Counted from the first letter of the stretch, positions 18,894 through 28,687 are shown. The stretch: DNA of 64,000 nt from DASWIG01 sp965371445 (GCA_965371445.1 CBDUYN010000010.1:1-64000); one strand, 5' to 3'. Program-made: numbers and translations. The notes: a model not told the origin generated them from the letters alone.

Positions 18894-20046
18894 GATCCGC
18901 ATGCCCCAGGTCAACAACAACGACGAAACCGGCGTGCTCGAGAGCTGGCTCGTCGAGGACGGGGCCCAGGTCGACACCGACACGGTGCTGGCGGTCGTCG
19001 AGACCTCGAAGGCGAGCTACGACCTCGTCTCGGAGCACGAAGGCGTGCTCCATCGTCTGGTGGACGAGGGAGACGAGAAAGACGTCGGCGCTTTGATCGC
19101 CTACGTCTTCGCGAGCGAGGAGGAGCGCCGGGCCTGTCTCGCCCAAGGAGGCTTGCCGGCCGAGCCCGAAGCCGCGGCGGCTCCGGCGACGGCGCTGGTG
19201 ATCACGAAGGGTGCCCGGGAGGCGATGGCGGAGCTCGGCGTCGGCGAGGAGCAGTTCGTGACCCTGGGCAAGAAGGTGATCAAGCGCACCGACGTCGAGA
19301 GGCTGGCCGCCGCGGCGCCGGCCGCGGCCGCGGAGGAAAAACGTGCCCTGGAGCTGTCGCGCCGCCAGCGGGCGATCGCCGACGTGGTGAGCCGTTCCCA
19401 CCGCGACATCCCCAAGGCGTTCACCGCCGTCCGGATGCGCTGCGACGAGGCTCTCTCCGGCCTCGCCCGCCTGGCCGAGGAGAAAGACGTCCAGGCCGGC
19501 CTGCCCGAGCTCCTGATCCACGCCCTCGGCGGCCTGCGCGAGCGGTTTCCCTTCTTTTACGGCGAGGTGGTGGGCAAGCGCTTCCGCCCGGCGCCGGCCG
19601 ACGTGGGCGTCACCGTCGACGTGGGCACGGGCCTTTTCATCCCGGTGGTACGCTCGGCCGGCGAGAGGAGCGTGGAGGAGATCGCCGACGTGCTCATGGA
19701 CTTCCGCATCAAGGCCCTGCGCGACGACTTTCACGAGGACGAGCTCAAAGACGGTGCCCTGACCCTCTCTCTCAACCACGAGGAAGACGTGCTGGTGGTC
19801 GAGCCCCTGATCCTGCCCGGACAGTCGTGCATGGTCTCGCTCGCCGGCGTGCGCGGCGAGCTGGCGCGCGACGAGGCCGGCGAGATCGTCGAACGGCAGG
19901 TGGCGATCCTCGGCCTCGCCTACGACCACCGGGTGATCAACGGCGGCGACGCCGTCGCCTTCCTGCGTGCCGTCGGTGACAGTTTGACCGCACCTCTCGA
20001 GGCGGCGCTCGGCACGTCGAGCCAGGAGGAGGAGACCCTCGTATGA
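18886..20046 (+). CDS. Lipoyl-bearing E2 acyltransferase of an assembly-line C2/acyl loading system
   Basis: This 386-residue protein has a lipoyl domain (1-80) with the lipoylated Lys42 in ETSKASYDL. A short E1-binding-like segment follows (about 105-140), then a CAT-fold acyltransferase domain (about 150-380). The catalytic block is YDHRVINGGDAVAF: His348 is kept, but the Asp of the usual HxxxDG is Asn352. FTAVRMRCDEAL and GTGLFIPVVR match 2-oxoacid dehydrogenase E2 catalytic domains. Related E2 proteins act in tetronate pathways and as NapD, passing an acyl group from the lipoyl arm to an ACP instead of CoA. The likely acceptor is the ACP encoded at 16661-16888. The ORF list start upstream was rejected because the ATG at 18886 begins the lipoyl domain directly. 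Confidence 0.9.
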   Translation: MFEIRMPQVNNNDETGVLESWLVEDGAQVDTDTVLAVVETSKASYDLVSEHEGVLHRLVDEGDEKDVGALIAYVFASEEERRACLAQGGLPAEPEAAAAPATALVITKGAREAMAELGVGEEQFVTLGKKVIKRTDVERLAAAAPAAAAEEKRALELSRRQRAIADVVSRSHRDIPKAFTAVRMRCDEALSGLARLAEEKDVQAGLPELLIHALGGLRERFPFFYGEVVGKRFRPAPADVGVTVDVGTGLFIPVVRSAGERSVEEIADVLMDFRIKALRDDFHEDELKDGALTLSLNHEEDVLVVEPLILPGQSCMVSLAGVRGELARDEAGEIVERQVAILGLAYDHRVINGGDAVAFLRAVGDSLTAPLEAALGTSSQEEETLV

Positions 20047-23000
20047 GCGCCAACCCCGACGCGGTGGAGCTTTTGAAGCGCCGCATGAAGTGGCAGCAGA
20101 TCGCCGCCTCCGGACGGCCCGCCGAGGTCAAGGTGGCGCTTCTCGCCAGCTTCACGATCGACATGCTCCAGCCCTACCTGGGAGTCGCCCTGGAAGAGGA
20201 GGGCCTGCCCGCCGACGTCTGGGTGGGACCGTACAACCAGATCCTCCAGGAGTGCCTGACCCCCGGAAGCCGTACCGAGGAGTACGCTCCCGACTACCTG
20301 GTCGTGTGCCCGCGGCTCGAGGAGCTGTGGTCCGGCCGGCCCCTGCCCCGCACGGCGGCGACCGGCGCGGCGGCCGAGGTGGACTACCACCACGAGGCCC
20401 TGCAGCTGGCCGACGTCTGCGCGTCGGCGGCCCGGAGGCTCTCGGCACGGCTCCTCTTCGTGTTGCCTCCCGTCCCCGAGGAACGTCCCCTGGGTGTCGG
20501 CGACGCCGGCGACGTCGACGGAGTGGTGTCGACGGCCACCGCGGTGCGTGAAGCGCTCCGCCGGCGCCTCGCCGGACGTCCCGGCGTGCTGCTCGCCGAC
20601 CTCGACGTCCTGGTGCGCCGCCTCGGCACGGAGCGCTCCTACAACCCGGCGATGCTGGTCTTCGGTCACATCCCCTTCTCCGACGACCTCTTCCTCGCCC
20701 TGGGCGGCGAAATCGCGCGGCTCGTCGGCCTGCGCCGGGGGATCGGCCGCCGCCTCGCGGTGCTCGACGCCGACGGCGTCGTGTGGGGCGGCCGGCTCGC
20801 CGAGTTGGGCGCCGCCGGAGTCGACCTCGCGGGCGGTGGTCCGGGCCTGGCCCATCGCCAGCTCCAGAGCCATCTGCTCGAGCGCCGGCGCTCCGGCCTA
20901 CGCCTGGCGCTCGTCAGCCCGGCTCCGGAGGACGCCGTGGCAGCGGCCCTGTGCCGCCCGGAGATGCGCCTGCGCCGCGAGCACCTCGACGCCGTCGAGA
21001 CCGGCGGCGCCTCGCCGGACGCCCAGGTGCGCGACGTCGCGGAGAAGCTCGGCGTGGCCCTGGAAGAAGTGGTCTGGCTCTGCGCCGAGGAGGCGAGGCG
21101 CGCGGCCGTCGCCGACGCCCTGTCCGACGTGGCGGTGGTGGCCCTGCCCGAGGACGTCGCCCGCTGGCGCCTCACTTTGCCCGCCGAGCGGGCCCTCGAC
21201 CGCCTGCCCCTGCCGTCGCCCAAGGCCGCTTCGAGCGCCGCCGGCGTCAGCCTGGAGGCCTTCCTGGCTTCCCTGGAGCTACGGGTGAGCTTCGATCCCC
21301 TGGGCCCGGACGCGGCCCGGAAAATCGTCGACATGCAGCAGCAGATCTCCGAGTTCAACGTCGCCGCGGCCGTACGCACGGTGGAGGAGGTGGCCGCGGA
21401 CCTCGACGGCGGCACCGGCGAGGTCCTGGCGGTCCGCGTCCGCGACCGCTTCGACGACTACGGCGTCGCCGGCCTGGTCCGCGCAACTCGTGCCGAGGAG
21501 GCCCTCGAAGTCGACACGCTGCTGCTCAACTGCCGCGTCCTCGGCAAGCGGGTGGAAGCGTTCCTGCTCGAGCGCCTGGCCGAGGACGCCACGTCCGCCG
21601 GCCTCGCCCACCTGCGTATCCGCTACCGTCCCACCGACCGCAACGCGCCGGTGCTCGACTGGCTGCGGCGCGTCGACGGCGACGCCGTCCACCCCTGGGA
21701 GGACGGCTGGACCCTCGACGTGACGGCGGAGCGGGCCTTTGCCTGGGCGCGCGGCCAGCAGGAGGTCTTCACCGGTTCGCCGGCCGCCGGTGAGCCGGCC
21801 GCCGCCGCCGAGCCCGAGGCTCCGGCCGAGGACGCGGCGGCGCCTGTAGGAAGCGCCGCGCCACGCCACGTCTTCCGCCCCCGGGGAGGCGCCGCCGCGG
21901 TGACGGCCGTGGATCTCGGCGACGCCGAAGCGATCCTGGCGGCGGTCCGCGCGGAGAAGCGCCGCGCCACAGCACCGGGCTCCGACGCCGCTTTTGTGGC
22001 TTCGCGCACCCCCACCGAGGAGATGCTGACGGCGATCTGGACGGAGGTGCTCCACCGCGACACGGTGGGCGTCTACGACAACTTCTTCCGCCTCGGGGGG
22101 CACTCCCTGCTCGCCACCCGGGTGCTGTCGCGGCTGCGCGACGCCTTCGGCGTGGAGCTGCCGCTCAAGACCGTTTTTGAGGCGCCGACCCCGGCCGCCA
22201 TGGCCGAACGCGTCGAGCGCGCGCGGCGCGACGGCTCCCTGCCGGCCTCCCCCGACCTCGAGCCGATGCCGCGGAGCGGCCCGCTCCCCCTGTCGTTCGC
22301 CCAGCGCCGGTTGTGGACCCTCGACCAGCTCGAGCCCGGCTCCACCGGCTACAACATGCAAGTGGGCCTGCGGCTGCGGGGCCCGCTCGAGCGCTCCGCG
22401 ATGGAGCTGGCCCTTAGACGCCTGGTCGAACGCCACGAATCGCTGCGCACGACCTTCACCGAAGAGGACGGCGAGGGCGTGCAGGTGGTGGCCGAGACCC
22501 TGGAGCTACCTTTCGAAAACGCCGATTTGACGGCCGAGGACCCGGCACGGCGTACGGCGGCGGTTCGCCGTCTGGCCGCCGGGGAGGCGGCGCGGGCGTT
22601 CGACCTCGAACGCGGCCCCCTCTTCCGCCTGACGCTGATCCGCCAGGACGACGACGATCACGTCCTGCTCCTGACGCTGCACCACATCATCGGCGACGTC
22701 TGGTCGCTCGGCGTTTTCTTCCAGGAGCTGATGGCCGACTACGTCGCGGCGCGCGGCGGCACGGCGGCGCCTCTGGAACCCTTGCCGGTCCAGGTGGGCG
22801 ACTTCGCCGTCTGGCAGAGGCGGTGGATGGAAGGCGACGTCCTCGCCGCTCACCTCGACTTCTGGAGCCGGCGCCTCGAAGGAGCCCCGAGGATCTTGGA
22901 GCTGCCCACCGACCACCCGCGTCCCGACGCTCTGAGCCACCGCAACGGACGCCTCGGCCTGGAGCTGCCGGAGGGGCTCGCCCGGCGGCTGCGGGAAATG

Positions 23001-25316
23001 GGCGGGCGCTACGGCGCCACCGTCTTCATGACCCTCTTCGCAGCATTCGCCACCTTGCTTTCGCGGTGGTCGCGCCAGCGGAACCTGCTCGTCGGCATGC
23101 CGATCGCCAACCGCAACCGCACGGAGCTGGAGCGGCTGATCGGCTTCGTCGCCAACACCCTGGTGCTGCGGGCCGACCTCAAGGGCCGGCCGAGCTTCGG
23201 CACGCTCCTCGAGCGGATCCGCGAGTACGTCCTCGCCGTGGTCGACTACCAGGACGTGCCCTTCGAATCCCTGGTCAAGGAGCTCCGCCCGCCGCGCGAC
23301 CCGAGCCGCAACCCGCTTTTTCAGGTGATGTTCGCCTTCCACAACGTGCCGCCGCCCGAGATGGCCGGCTCGGACCTCGTGGTGGAATCGGTAGACCTCG
23401 AGCGCGGGCTCAATCCCTTCGACATATTCCTGCACCTGTGGGAGGAGGAAGACGGCGAGCTCGGCGGCAGCCTCTCCTACAGCCTCGACCTTTTCGAGCG
23501 GCCGACGGCGGAGCGCCTGCTGGCCGATTTCGTCACCGTCTTGGAGGCGGTCGTCGAGTCGTCCGAGGCACCGCTCGAGGAGCTCCTCGACGGCCGGGTG
23601 GTACCGCCCGGGACCGCCGTCGCCTCGACCGCGACGGCGGCCGGCGCCGCGGCGCTTCGCGAGGCGCCTTACGTGGCGCCGCGCAACGACCGCGAGGCGG
23701 CGCTCGTGGCGATCTGGGAGGAGGTCTTGCAGCGTGAGCGGATCGGCGTCGACGACAACTTCTTCTTCGTCGGCGGCGACTCGATCCTCGCCCTGCGCCT
23801 GATCGCCCGCGCCCGCCAGGAGGGCCTCGCCCTGGTGCCACGCCAGATCATGCGCCACCAGACCGTGGCCGCCCTGGCGGCGAAGGTCGGCGAGGGCTCG
23901 CCCGGCGAGACTCCCGAGCCCCAGGGACCGGCCACCGGCGAGGTGGTCGTCACGCCGTCCCAGGGGTTCTTCTTCGCCCTCGAGCTTGCCAACCGCGACT
24001 ACTTCAACCAGGTCTTCTACGGCGAGCTCCTCGAGGAGGTGGAGCCCCGAATCCTCGAACGGGCCTTCGCCGCCTTGCCGGAGCACCACGACGGCCTGCG
24101 CCTGCGCTTCACCGAGGAGGACGGCACCTGGCGCTCGCGCTACACGCCGCCGGACGGCACCTCGCCGCTTGAGGTCGTCGACCTCGGCGCGGAGGAAGAA
24201 GAGCGCTGGGACGAGGTGATCGCCGAGACCGAGGCGCGTCTCCACCGGCGCCTGCGCCTCGCCGCGGGGCCGACGTTTTCGGCGGTGCTGTTCACCCTCC
24301 CCGAGGGCCGTCGGGACCGGCTGATGATCTTCGTCCACCACATCGTGACCGACGGTGTGTCGTGGGGCGTCCTGATGGAAGACCTGGAGCTCGCCTGCCG
24401 GCAACTGGAGCGGGGCGACGAGCGGCCGGTCCTGCCGCCGAAGACGGCGTCGATCCAGCGTTGGGCCGAAGTGCTCCGAAAGGCGTCCGGCTCCGAGGAG
24501 GTGCGCGGCGAGCTCGGCTTCTGGACCGGCCGGAAGTGGGCCGAGAGTCCGCTTTTGCCCGTCGATCACGAGGGCGGAGCGAACCTCGAGCGCCACGTGA
24601 CCCTCTTGAGCGAAACGTTGACGGTCGAGGCCACGCAAACCCTGTTGCGCAGGGTGCCGGAGCTCGGCAGCACGGACGTCGCCGACCTGCTCCTGGCCGC
24701 GGTGGTCGAGAGCCTCGCCGAATGGACCGGACGCCGCACCCTCTCGGTGTGCCTGACCCGCAACGGCCGGCATCTGCCCTGGGGCGATCTCGACACCTCG
24801 CGCACCGTCGGCTGGCTGGTGCACATCTTCCCGGTGCTCCTGGAGCTCGACGGCACGGACGACCTGCTCGCCGCCGGCCGCCTCGTCCACGATCATCTCC
24901 AGACGGTGCCGCGCCAGGGGCTCGGTTTCGGCCTGCTGCGCTTTCTCGCGGACGATGCGCCGATGCGCGAGCGCATGGCCTCGATTCCCATGCCGCAGCT
25001 GCTCTTCAACTACTTCGGCAAGGTCGACGCCTCCGGCGTCGGCTCGAGCCTCCTCTTGCCGATCGAGCGCGGCCGGCCGGAGATCCACGACCCCGGTGGC
25101 GTGCGCGAGTTCCAGCTGATCGTGAACACGCTCGTCGATGACGACCGATTGCGCTTCAACTGCACTTTCAGCGACCAGCTCTACGAGCCCGCGACCTTGA
25201 AGCAGCGTCTCGACGTGGCCGTCGAGCTGCTCGAGAACCTGGCCCACAAGCTCGGCCTCGAAGGCGAAACGACGCGGCTCGGCGACGAGGAGCCCGAGCC
25301 GCAGCTGGTCAGCTGA
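20043..25316 (+). CDS. FkbH-like/ACP-C-PCP-E assembly protein
   Basis: This is a 1757-residue protein. Residues 1-570 are FkbH-like: an SGNH-like N-terminus, a HAD-type block with LDADGVVWGG (D242, D244) and a GNAT-like C-terminal part (VRDRFDDYGVAGLV). A carrier domain follows (Ser688 in LGGHSL), then a C domain with HH 880-881 (HHIIGD). A second carrier has Ser1247 in GGDSI. The last domain has HHIVTDGVSW (1432) and RTVGWLVHIFPV, marks of an epimerisation domain. There is no adenylation domain, so the second carrier must be charged in trans. FkbH proteins normally load glyceryl from 1,3-bisphosphoglycerate, but later HAD motifs are lost here (S-K-N is SPA at 292, D-D-N is CAE at 347). It starts at ATGA overlapping the E2 stop. 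No thioesterase. Confidence 0.9.
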   Translation: MSANPDAVELLKRRMKWQQIAASGRPAEVKVALLASFTIDMLQPYLGVALEEEGLPADVWVGPYNQILQECLTPGSRTEEYAPDYLVVCPRLEELWSGRPLPRTAATGAAAEVDYHHEALQLADVCASAARRLSARLLFVLPPVPEERPLGVGDAGDVDGVVSTATAVREALRRRLAGRPGVLLADLDVLVRRLGTERSYNPAMLVFGHIPFSDDLFLALGGEIARLVGLRRGIGRRLAVLDADGVVWGGRLAELGAAGVDLAGGGPGLAHRQLQSHLLERRRSGLRLALVSPAPEDAVAAALCRPEMRLRREHLDAVETGGASPDAQVRDVAEKLGVALEEVVWLCAEEARRAAVADALSDVAVVALPEDVARWRLTLPAERALDRLPLPSPKAASSAAGVSLEAFLASLELRVSFDPLGPDAARKIVDMQQQISEFNVAAAVRTVEEVAADLDGGTGEVLAVRVRDRFDDYGVAGLVRATRAEEALEVDTLLLNCRVLGKRVEAFLLERLAEDATSAGLAHLRIRYRPTDRNAPVLDWLRRVDGDAVHPWEDGWTLDVTAERAFAWARGQQEVFTGSPAAGEPAAAAEPEAPAEDAAAPVGSAAPRHVFRPRGGAAAVTAVDLGDAEAILAAVRAEKRRATAPGSDAAFVASRTPTEEMLTAIWTEVLHRDTVGVYDNFFRLGGHSLLATRVLSRLRDAFGVELPLKTVFEAPTPAAMAERVERARRDGSLPASPDLEPMPRSGPLPLSFAQRRLWTLDQLEPGSTGYNMQVGLRLRGPLERSAMELALRRLVERHESLRTTFTEEDGEGVQVVAETLELPFENADLTAEDPARRTAAVRRLAAGEAARAFDLERGPLFRLTLIRQDDDDHVLLLTLHHIIGDVWSLGVFFQELMADYVAARGGTAAPLEPLPVQVGDFAVWQRRWMEGDVLAAHLDFWSRRLEGAPRILELPTDHPRPDALSHRNGRLGLELPEGLARRLREMGGRYGATVFMTLFAAFATLLSRWSRQRNLLVGMPIANRNRTELERLIGFVANTLVLRADLKGRPSFGTLLERIREYVLAVVDYQDVPFESLVKELRPPRDPSRNPLFQVMFAFHNVPPPEMAGSDLVVESVDLERGLNPFDIFLHLWEEEDGELGGSLSYSLDLFERPTAERLLADFVTVLEAVVESSEAPLEELLDGRVVPPGTAVASTATAAGAAALREAPYVAPRNDREAALVAIWEEVLQRERIGVDDNFFFVGGDSILALRLIARARQEGLALVPRQIMRHQTVAALAAKVGEGSPGETPEPQGPATGEVVVTPSQGFFFALELANRDYFNQVFYGELLEEVEPRILERAFAALPEHHDGLRLRFTEEDGTWRSRYTPPDGTSPLEVVDLGAEEEERWDEVIAETEARLHRRLRLAAGPTFSAVLFTLPEGRRDRLMIFVHHIVTDGVSWGVLMEDLELACRQLERGDERPVLPPKTASIQRWAEVLRKASGSEEVRGELGFWTGRKWAESPLLPVDHEGGANLERHVTLLSETLTVEATQTLLRRVPELGSTDVADLLLAAVVESLAEWTGRRTLSVCLTRNGRHLPWGDLDTSRTVGWLVHIFPVLLELDGTDDLLAAGRLVHDHLQTVPRQGLGFGLLRFLADDAPMRERMASIPMPQLLFNYFGKVDASGVGSSLLLPIERGRPEIHDPGGVREFQLIVNTLVDDDRLRFNCTFSDQLYEPATLKQRLDVAVELLENLAHKLGLEGETTRLGDEEPEPQLVS

Positions 25317-25389
25317 GGGCGTCCAGGCGAGCGAACCCTTTCATCCACCGATTCGATCGGCTTTTCCCAACCCGGAGACTCAGAAGAAG

Positions 25390-26805
25390 ATGCAAAAGAC
25401 AACCCCCCCCGAGAGCGGTCTACGGACCTTCATGACCATGTGGTTCGGCCAGACCGTCTCCGCTTTTGGCACCGGCCTGACCCGATTCGTCCTCGGCGTG
25501 TACGTGTACCAGCTGACCGGCTCGGTCACCCAATTCGCCATGATCCTCTTCGCCACCTCGCTGCCGGGCCTCGTGCTCCTGCCGGTGGTGGGCGCCCTGG
25601 TGGACCGCTGGGACCGCCGCCGGGCGATGATCTTCAGCGACACCGGAGCCGCGGTATGCACGCTGGCCATCGCGGTCCTCTTCTACTTCGATCTCCTGGC
25701 GGTCTGGCACGTCTACGTGATCCTGGCGATCGCGTCGGTCTTCCAGGCCTTCCAGTGGCCGGCTTTTTCCGCCGCGACGACCCTGCTGGTGTCCAAGAAG
25801 CAGCTCGGCCGGGTGGCGGGTTTTCGTCAGCTGGGATCGGGTACGGCCGAGATCTCGGCCCCTCTGGTCGCCGCCCTGCTGCTCAACTGGATCGGCCTCG
25901 CGGGTGTCATCTTCATCGACTTCGCCACTTTCTTCATCGCGCTCACGACTCTCGTCATCGTGCGTGTGCCCGCCCCGCCGAAGAGCGACGAGCCGACTGC
26001 CGAGGCGGCCGCCGCCAAGCCGTCGCTCCTGGCCGAAGCCAAGGGCGGCTGGCAGTACCTGCGGCTGCGGCCGGAGCTTTTCCGCCTGCTCGCTCTGCTG
26101 GCCGGCGTCAACCTGGCGATCGGCAACATCCAGGTGCTGATGACGCCTCTCGCGCTTTCCTTCACGACAGCCACGGGCCTCGGGACGATCATGACCGTGG
26201 GCAGCGCCGGCTTCCTCGTCGGTGGCCTGGTGATGAGCGCCTGGGGCGGCCCGAAGCGGCGCATGTCGGGAATTCTCGTCGTGCTCCTCCTCCAGGGGCC
26301 GGTGCTCTTGCTGGCGGCGTGGGCCGAGATCCCGGTGCTGGCGGCGATGATGTTCCTCTTCATCTTCGGCACGCCGATCGCCAACGGTTGCAGCCAGGCC
26401 ATCTGGCAGGTGAAGGTCGCCCCCGACTACCAGGGCCGTGTGTTCGCCATCCGCCGCATGATCGGCCAGGGGGCTCTGCCCGTCGCCTACCTGATCGCCG
26501 GCCCGCTGGCGGACGCGGTCTTCGAGCCGTTGATGGCCGAGGGAGGCGCCCTGGCGCCGATCTTCGGACCCTGGATCGGGACCGGCGACGGCCGCGGCGT
26601 GGCGTTGATGTTCATGCTCATGGGGGTCGTCATCAGCACGATCGCCGTCGCTGGCTATTTGAACGCTCCGTTGCGCAACCTCGAAGACCGCCTGCCCGAC
26701 GCCATCGCCGACGACGAGCCCGACGACGAGCCCGACGAGCCGGCCGAAGCCCCGGACGTGGCCGAGAGGGACGAAGGGGAAGCGTCCCCGTCCGTGTCGA
26801 GCTGA
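25390..26805 (+). CDS. MFS-family exporter
   Basis: A 471-residue integral membrane protein with about twelve hydrophobic segments. It has the MFS loop GALVDRWDRRRAMI between helices 2 and 3, and FRQLGSGTAEISAPLVAALL in the helix 4-5 region, as in MFS drug or siderophore exporters of the EntS/NRE type. The C-terminal about 40 residues are acidic and disordered (DDEPDDEPDEP). It has a GGAGACTCAGAAGAAG stretch before the ATG and follows the large FkbH/NRPS gene by about 70 bases in the same direction. Export of the cluster product is the natural inference. Confidence 0.9.
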   Translation: MQKTTPPESGLRTFMTMWFGQTVSAFGTGLTRFVLGVYVYQLTGSVTQFAMILFATSLPGLVLLPVVGALVDRWDRRRAMIFSDTGAAVCTLAIAVLFYFDLLAVWHVYVILAIASVFQAFQWPAFSAATTLLVSKKQLGRVAGFRQLGSGTAEISAPLVAALLLNWIGLAGVIFIDFATFFIALTTLVIVRVPAPPKSDEPTAEAAAAKPSLLAEAKGGWQYLRLRPELFRLLALLAGVNLAIGNIQVLMTPLALSFTTATGLGTIMTVGSAGFLVGGLVMSAWGGPKRRMSGILVVLLLQGPVLLLAAWAEIPVLAAMMFLFIFGTPIANGCSQAIWQVKVAPDYQGRVFAIRRMIGQGALPVAYLIAGPLADAVFEPLMAEGGALAPIFGPWIGTGDGRGVALMFMLMGVVISTIAVAGYLNAPLRNLEDRLPDAIADDEPDDEPDEPAEAPDVAERDEGEASPSVSS

Positions 26806-26832
26806 GGATGCCGGCCGAGAGGAGGACGTAGA

Positions 26833-28644
26833 ATGATCCGTAGGCGTGTGCTCCGAGCCCTCGTATTGCCTTTCTTCTTCCTCCCGACCGCGGTGCCGGC
26901 GGCACAACCCGAGCGGCTCGATGAGCTCTCGACCCGCCACCACGAGTGGGCCACCGCCGTCTCGGGAGACGGCGCCACGCTCTGCTATTCGGTGGCCGAT
27001 CCGAACTTCGTGTCGGTGACCCGCGCCTGGACGATCCTCTGCTCCGAGCGCTGGGACGACGGCTGGGACCGCCCGCGGGTGGCGCCGTTCTCGGGACTCA
27101 CGAGCGACGCCTACCCGGCCTTCTCGGTAGACGGCACACGCCTCTACTTTGCCTCCGACCGACCCGGCGGCAGCCGGGATCCCCACCGTCGGGATTTCGA
27201 CCTCTGGGTGGTGGAGCGGTCGCCGGACGGCACCTGGGGCACCCCGCGGCACCTTCCTCACGCCTCCTCCGGCTTTGAGGAGCTACGGCCCTGGCCTTCG
27301 GAGCGCGGGCTCTACTTCACCTCTGACCGCCCGGGCGGCGCCGGCGGCATGGACCTCTGGCGGGTCGATCTACGGCCGGAGGCGGAACCGTTGCCTCTCG
27401 ACTCGATCAACACCCCGGGGACAGAGGTCGATCCCTGGGTCGATGCCCGGGAGACACGGCTTCTCTTTGCCAGCTCCCGTCCCGGCGGCGCCGGCGGCCT
27501 CGACCTCTACGCCAGTCAACGCCGTGACGACGGCTCCTGGGACGAACCAGTGGGTGTCGACGGAGCGAATTCCCCGGCGCACGAGGACACGCCGAGCCTC
27601 TTCGCTGACCGCTTGTTCTTCGCCAGCCGCCGAGGTTTCGCCGACGCGGCGCCGGAGCGCCGCCTCGACGCCGCCTCGATCCGCCGTGCCCTCGGCGCCG
27701 TCGACAACGGAGCCTCCAACCTCTACCAGCTGAGCGTCGCGCCGCAGGACCTGCCGTGGCCCCCGCCGCCGGCGCCGGCGCTGCGGCCGCGGTTGATCGG
27801 ACCCGGGGTCGTGTCGACGGAGCTTTTCGAAGGGCATCCGGAGCTCTCGCCCGACGGCCGCGAGCTCTATTTCACGGTCTACGCCCGCAACTGGCGCTAC
27901 AACGCCATCTTCGTCTCCCGGCGCACGGAGCTCGGCTGGAGCGAGCCCGAGGTGGCGCCGTTCTCTGGACGTCATGCCGATTCGACCACCGGGATCTCGC
28001 CCGACGGCCGCTGGCTTTACTTCGTGTCGAAACGGCCGCGGCAAGCGGGCGCGGCGGCGGCCGAAGACTTCGACTTGTGGCGGCTGGCGCGCCGCAGCGC
28101 CGGATGGGGCGAGCCCGAACGGTTACCGGAACCCATCAACAGCGACGCCCGGGAGTTTTGCCCGTCGGTAGCAGCAGACGGCACCCTCTACTTCATGTCC
28201 CGGCGCTCGGCAGGCCACGGCCGCGGGGACCTCTATCGGGTCCGGCCCACGAACGGCGGCTGGGGCACCGTGACGAACCTCGGCCCGCCGATCAACACCG
28301 AGCACGAGGAAGGCAACGTCTACGTCACTCCGGACCAGTCGCTACTGCTCTTCATGGCCGACCGGCCCGACGGCGACGGCGGCGACGACGTCTACCTCGC
28401 CCGTCGTCTGGACGACGGCTCCTGGGGTCCGCCACGTCGGTTGCCGGCGCCGATCAACGGCCGGGACAACGATTTCTCGCCGAAGCTGGCCGCCGACGGC
28501 CACACCTTGCTTTTTGCCAGCAACCGTTTCGACCGCACGTCACCAGTACTTTCCTATGAAGCTTTGACCCGACGGCTCGACGGCGTGCTAAACGGTGCGT
28601 CGAACCTCTTCGAGGTGGACATCTCGGCGCTGCTTCAGGAGTGA
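26833..28644 (+). CDS. Secreted PD40/TolB-like beta-propeller protein
   Basis: This 603-residue protein has an N-terminal signal peptide (basic MIRRRV, hydrophobic LVLPFFFLPT, AAQ). It carries repeated PD40/WD40-like TolB motifs such as LYFASDRPGG, LYFTSDRPGG, LLFASSRPGG, LYFVSKRP and LYFMSRRS, with DLW or DLY after many of them. Two propellers or a long one of about ten blades would fit. It follows the exporter by 27 bases and so may be in the same transcript. Such proteins are often periplasmic partners or simply abundant secreted proteins in Acidobacteriota. No catalytic motif is seen, and a role in product formation is not supported by sequence. Confidence 0.85.
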   Translation: MIRRRVLRALVLPFFFLPTAVPAAQPERLDELSTRHHEWATAVSGDGATLCYSVADPNFVSVTRAWTILCSERWDDGWDRPRVAPFSGLTSDAYPAFSVDGTRLYFASDRPGGSRDPHRRDFDLWVVERSPDGTWGTPRHLPHASSGFEELRPWPSERGLYFTSDRPGGAGGMDLWRVDLRPEAEPLPLDSINTPGTEVDPWVDARETRLLFASSRPGGAGGLDLYASQRRDDGSWDEPVGVDGANSPAHEDTPSLFADRLFFASRRGFADAAPERRLDAASIRRALGAVDNGASNLYQLSVAPQDLPWPPPPAPALRPRLIGPGVVSTELFEGHPELSPDGRELYFTVYARNWRYNAIFVSRRTELGWSEPEVAPFSGRHADSTTGISPDGRWLYFVSKRPRQAGAAAAEDFDLWRLARRSAGWGEPERLPEPINSDAREFCPSVAADGTLYFMSRRSAGHGRGDLYRVRPTNGGWGTVTNLGPPINTEHEEGNVYVTPDQSLLLFMADRPDGDGGDDVYLARRLDDGSWGPPRRLPAPINGRDNDFSPKLAADGHTLLFASNRFDRTSPVLSYEALTRRLDGVLNGASNLFEVDISALLQE

Positions 28645-28687
28645 GCCCTTGATCATCCCACTCTTTCAACTCAAGGAGGATAAAAAC

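Noticed and set aside
22506..25247. Long minus-strand open frames opposite the large plus-strand assembly gene (913 residues), and similar ones at 5370-6836, 25420-27261 and elsewhere
   Set aside because: They lie fully opposite genes with clear domains, have no family motifs, and their composition is what high GC produces by chance.
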